This document shows positions 23,764 to 23,780 of a DNA stretch of 23,780 nucleotides, piece by piece. Made by a program: the position numbers and the translations under genes. Source of the stretch: Scybalousia_A sp964626385 (GTDB lineage Bacteria; Bacteroidota; Bacteroidia; Bacteroidales; P3); assembly GCA_964626385.1 (NCBI GenBank), contig CAZVEO010000030.1, forward strand, positions 1 to 23,780, written 5' to 3'. The notes under the pieces are model-generated. The model was not told where the DNA came from, searched no databases, and worked only from the letters and a program-made list of their open reading frames with translations. Every line of letters begins with the position of its first letter. Position 1 is the first letter of the stretch.

Positions 23764-23780
23764 TTATTGTTGATTATCAA

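Noticed and set aside
1..23780. 23-kb transposon bounded by terminal inverted repeats
   Set aside because: The enclosed genes are mostly ordinary housekeeping genes and no transposase, integrase or target-site duplication is visible; a dispersed intergenic repeat explains the ends better.

Overview
The window comes from an AT-rich member of the Bacteroidota, most likely an anaerobic or aerotolerant Bacteroidales-type organism. Several signals agree. Promoters have the Bacteroidota TAnnTTTG box in place of a sigma70 -10. Two secreted proteins end in type IX secretion (T9SS) sorting domains. There is a DUF6029 outer-membrane protein next to a TlpA-like thioredoxin, a fused DAHP synthase/chorismate mutase in the Bacteroides domain order, and a TonB-dependent receptor with the extended N-terminus seen in that phylum. 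No rRNA, tRNA, CRISPR array, transposase or integrase was recognised.

Layout. 1-374 is an array of short stem-loops joined by TTATAGGTTA-like spacers. It is followed by comM (435-1973). Next comes an AT-richer three-gene accessory block (2122-4336): a Cys-rich lipoprotein, a thioredoxin-fold protein and a DUF1573 lipoprotein, closed by a 15-bp-stem bidirectional terminator. On the minus strand follow a TonB receptor (4479-6512), DAHP synthase/chorismate mutase (6715-7770) with a possible small upstream ORF, and an operon polyprenyl synthase > TlpA-like thioredoxin > DUF6029 (11223 down to 8040). Two plus-strand T9SS proteins (11455-13373) meet a minus-strand group: CinA, Fe superoxide dismutase, rubredoxin (159 nt) and gamma-carbonic anhydrase. 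From 16245 a plus-strand operon encodes an outer-membrane beta-barrel receptor, an ABC ATPase, its membrane subunit and a GntR/YtrA-type repressor. A DUF721/DciA-like gene converges on htpG (23159-21234). The window ends in a second copy of the stem-loop array, inverted relative to the first, followed by further palindromes.

How the genes relate. SOD plus rubredoxin forms an oxygen-defence pair with its own promoter and terminator. The receptor-ABC-GntR operon carries a near-perfect palindrome TAGTGTA-N12-TACACTA over its predicted transcription start. This resembles the operator known for YtrA-type repressors and suggests an autoregulated envelope-response system that unusually includes an outer-membrane barrel. 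The 2122-4336 block looks like a secreted disulfide-rich product with its own redox partner. The two end repeats form a ~270-350 bp inverted pair about 23 kb apart. They may be copies of a dispersed modular repeat that could drive inversion of the intervening segment and that may explain where the window (possibly a whole contig) ends.
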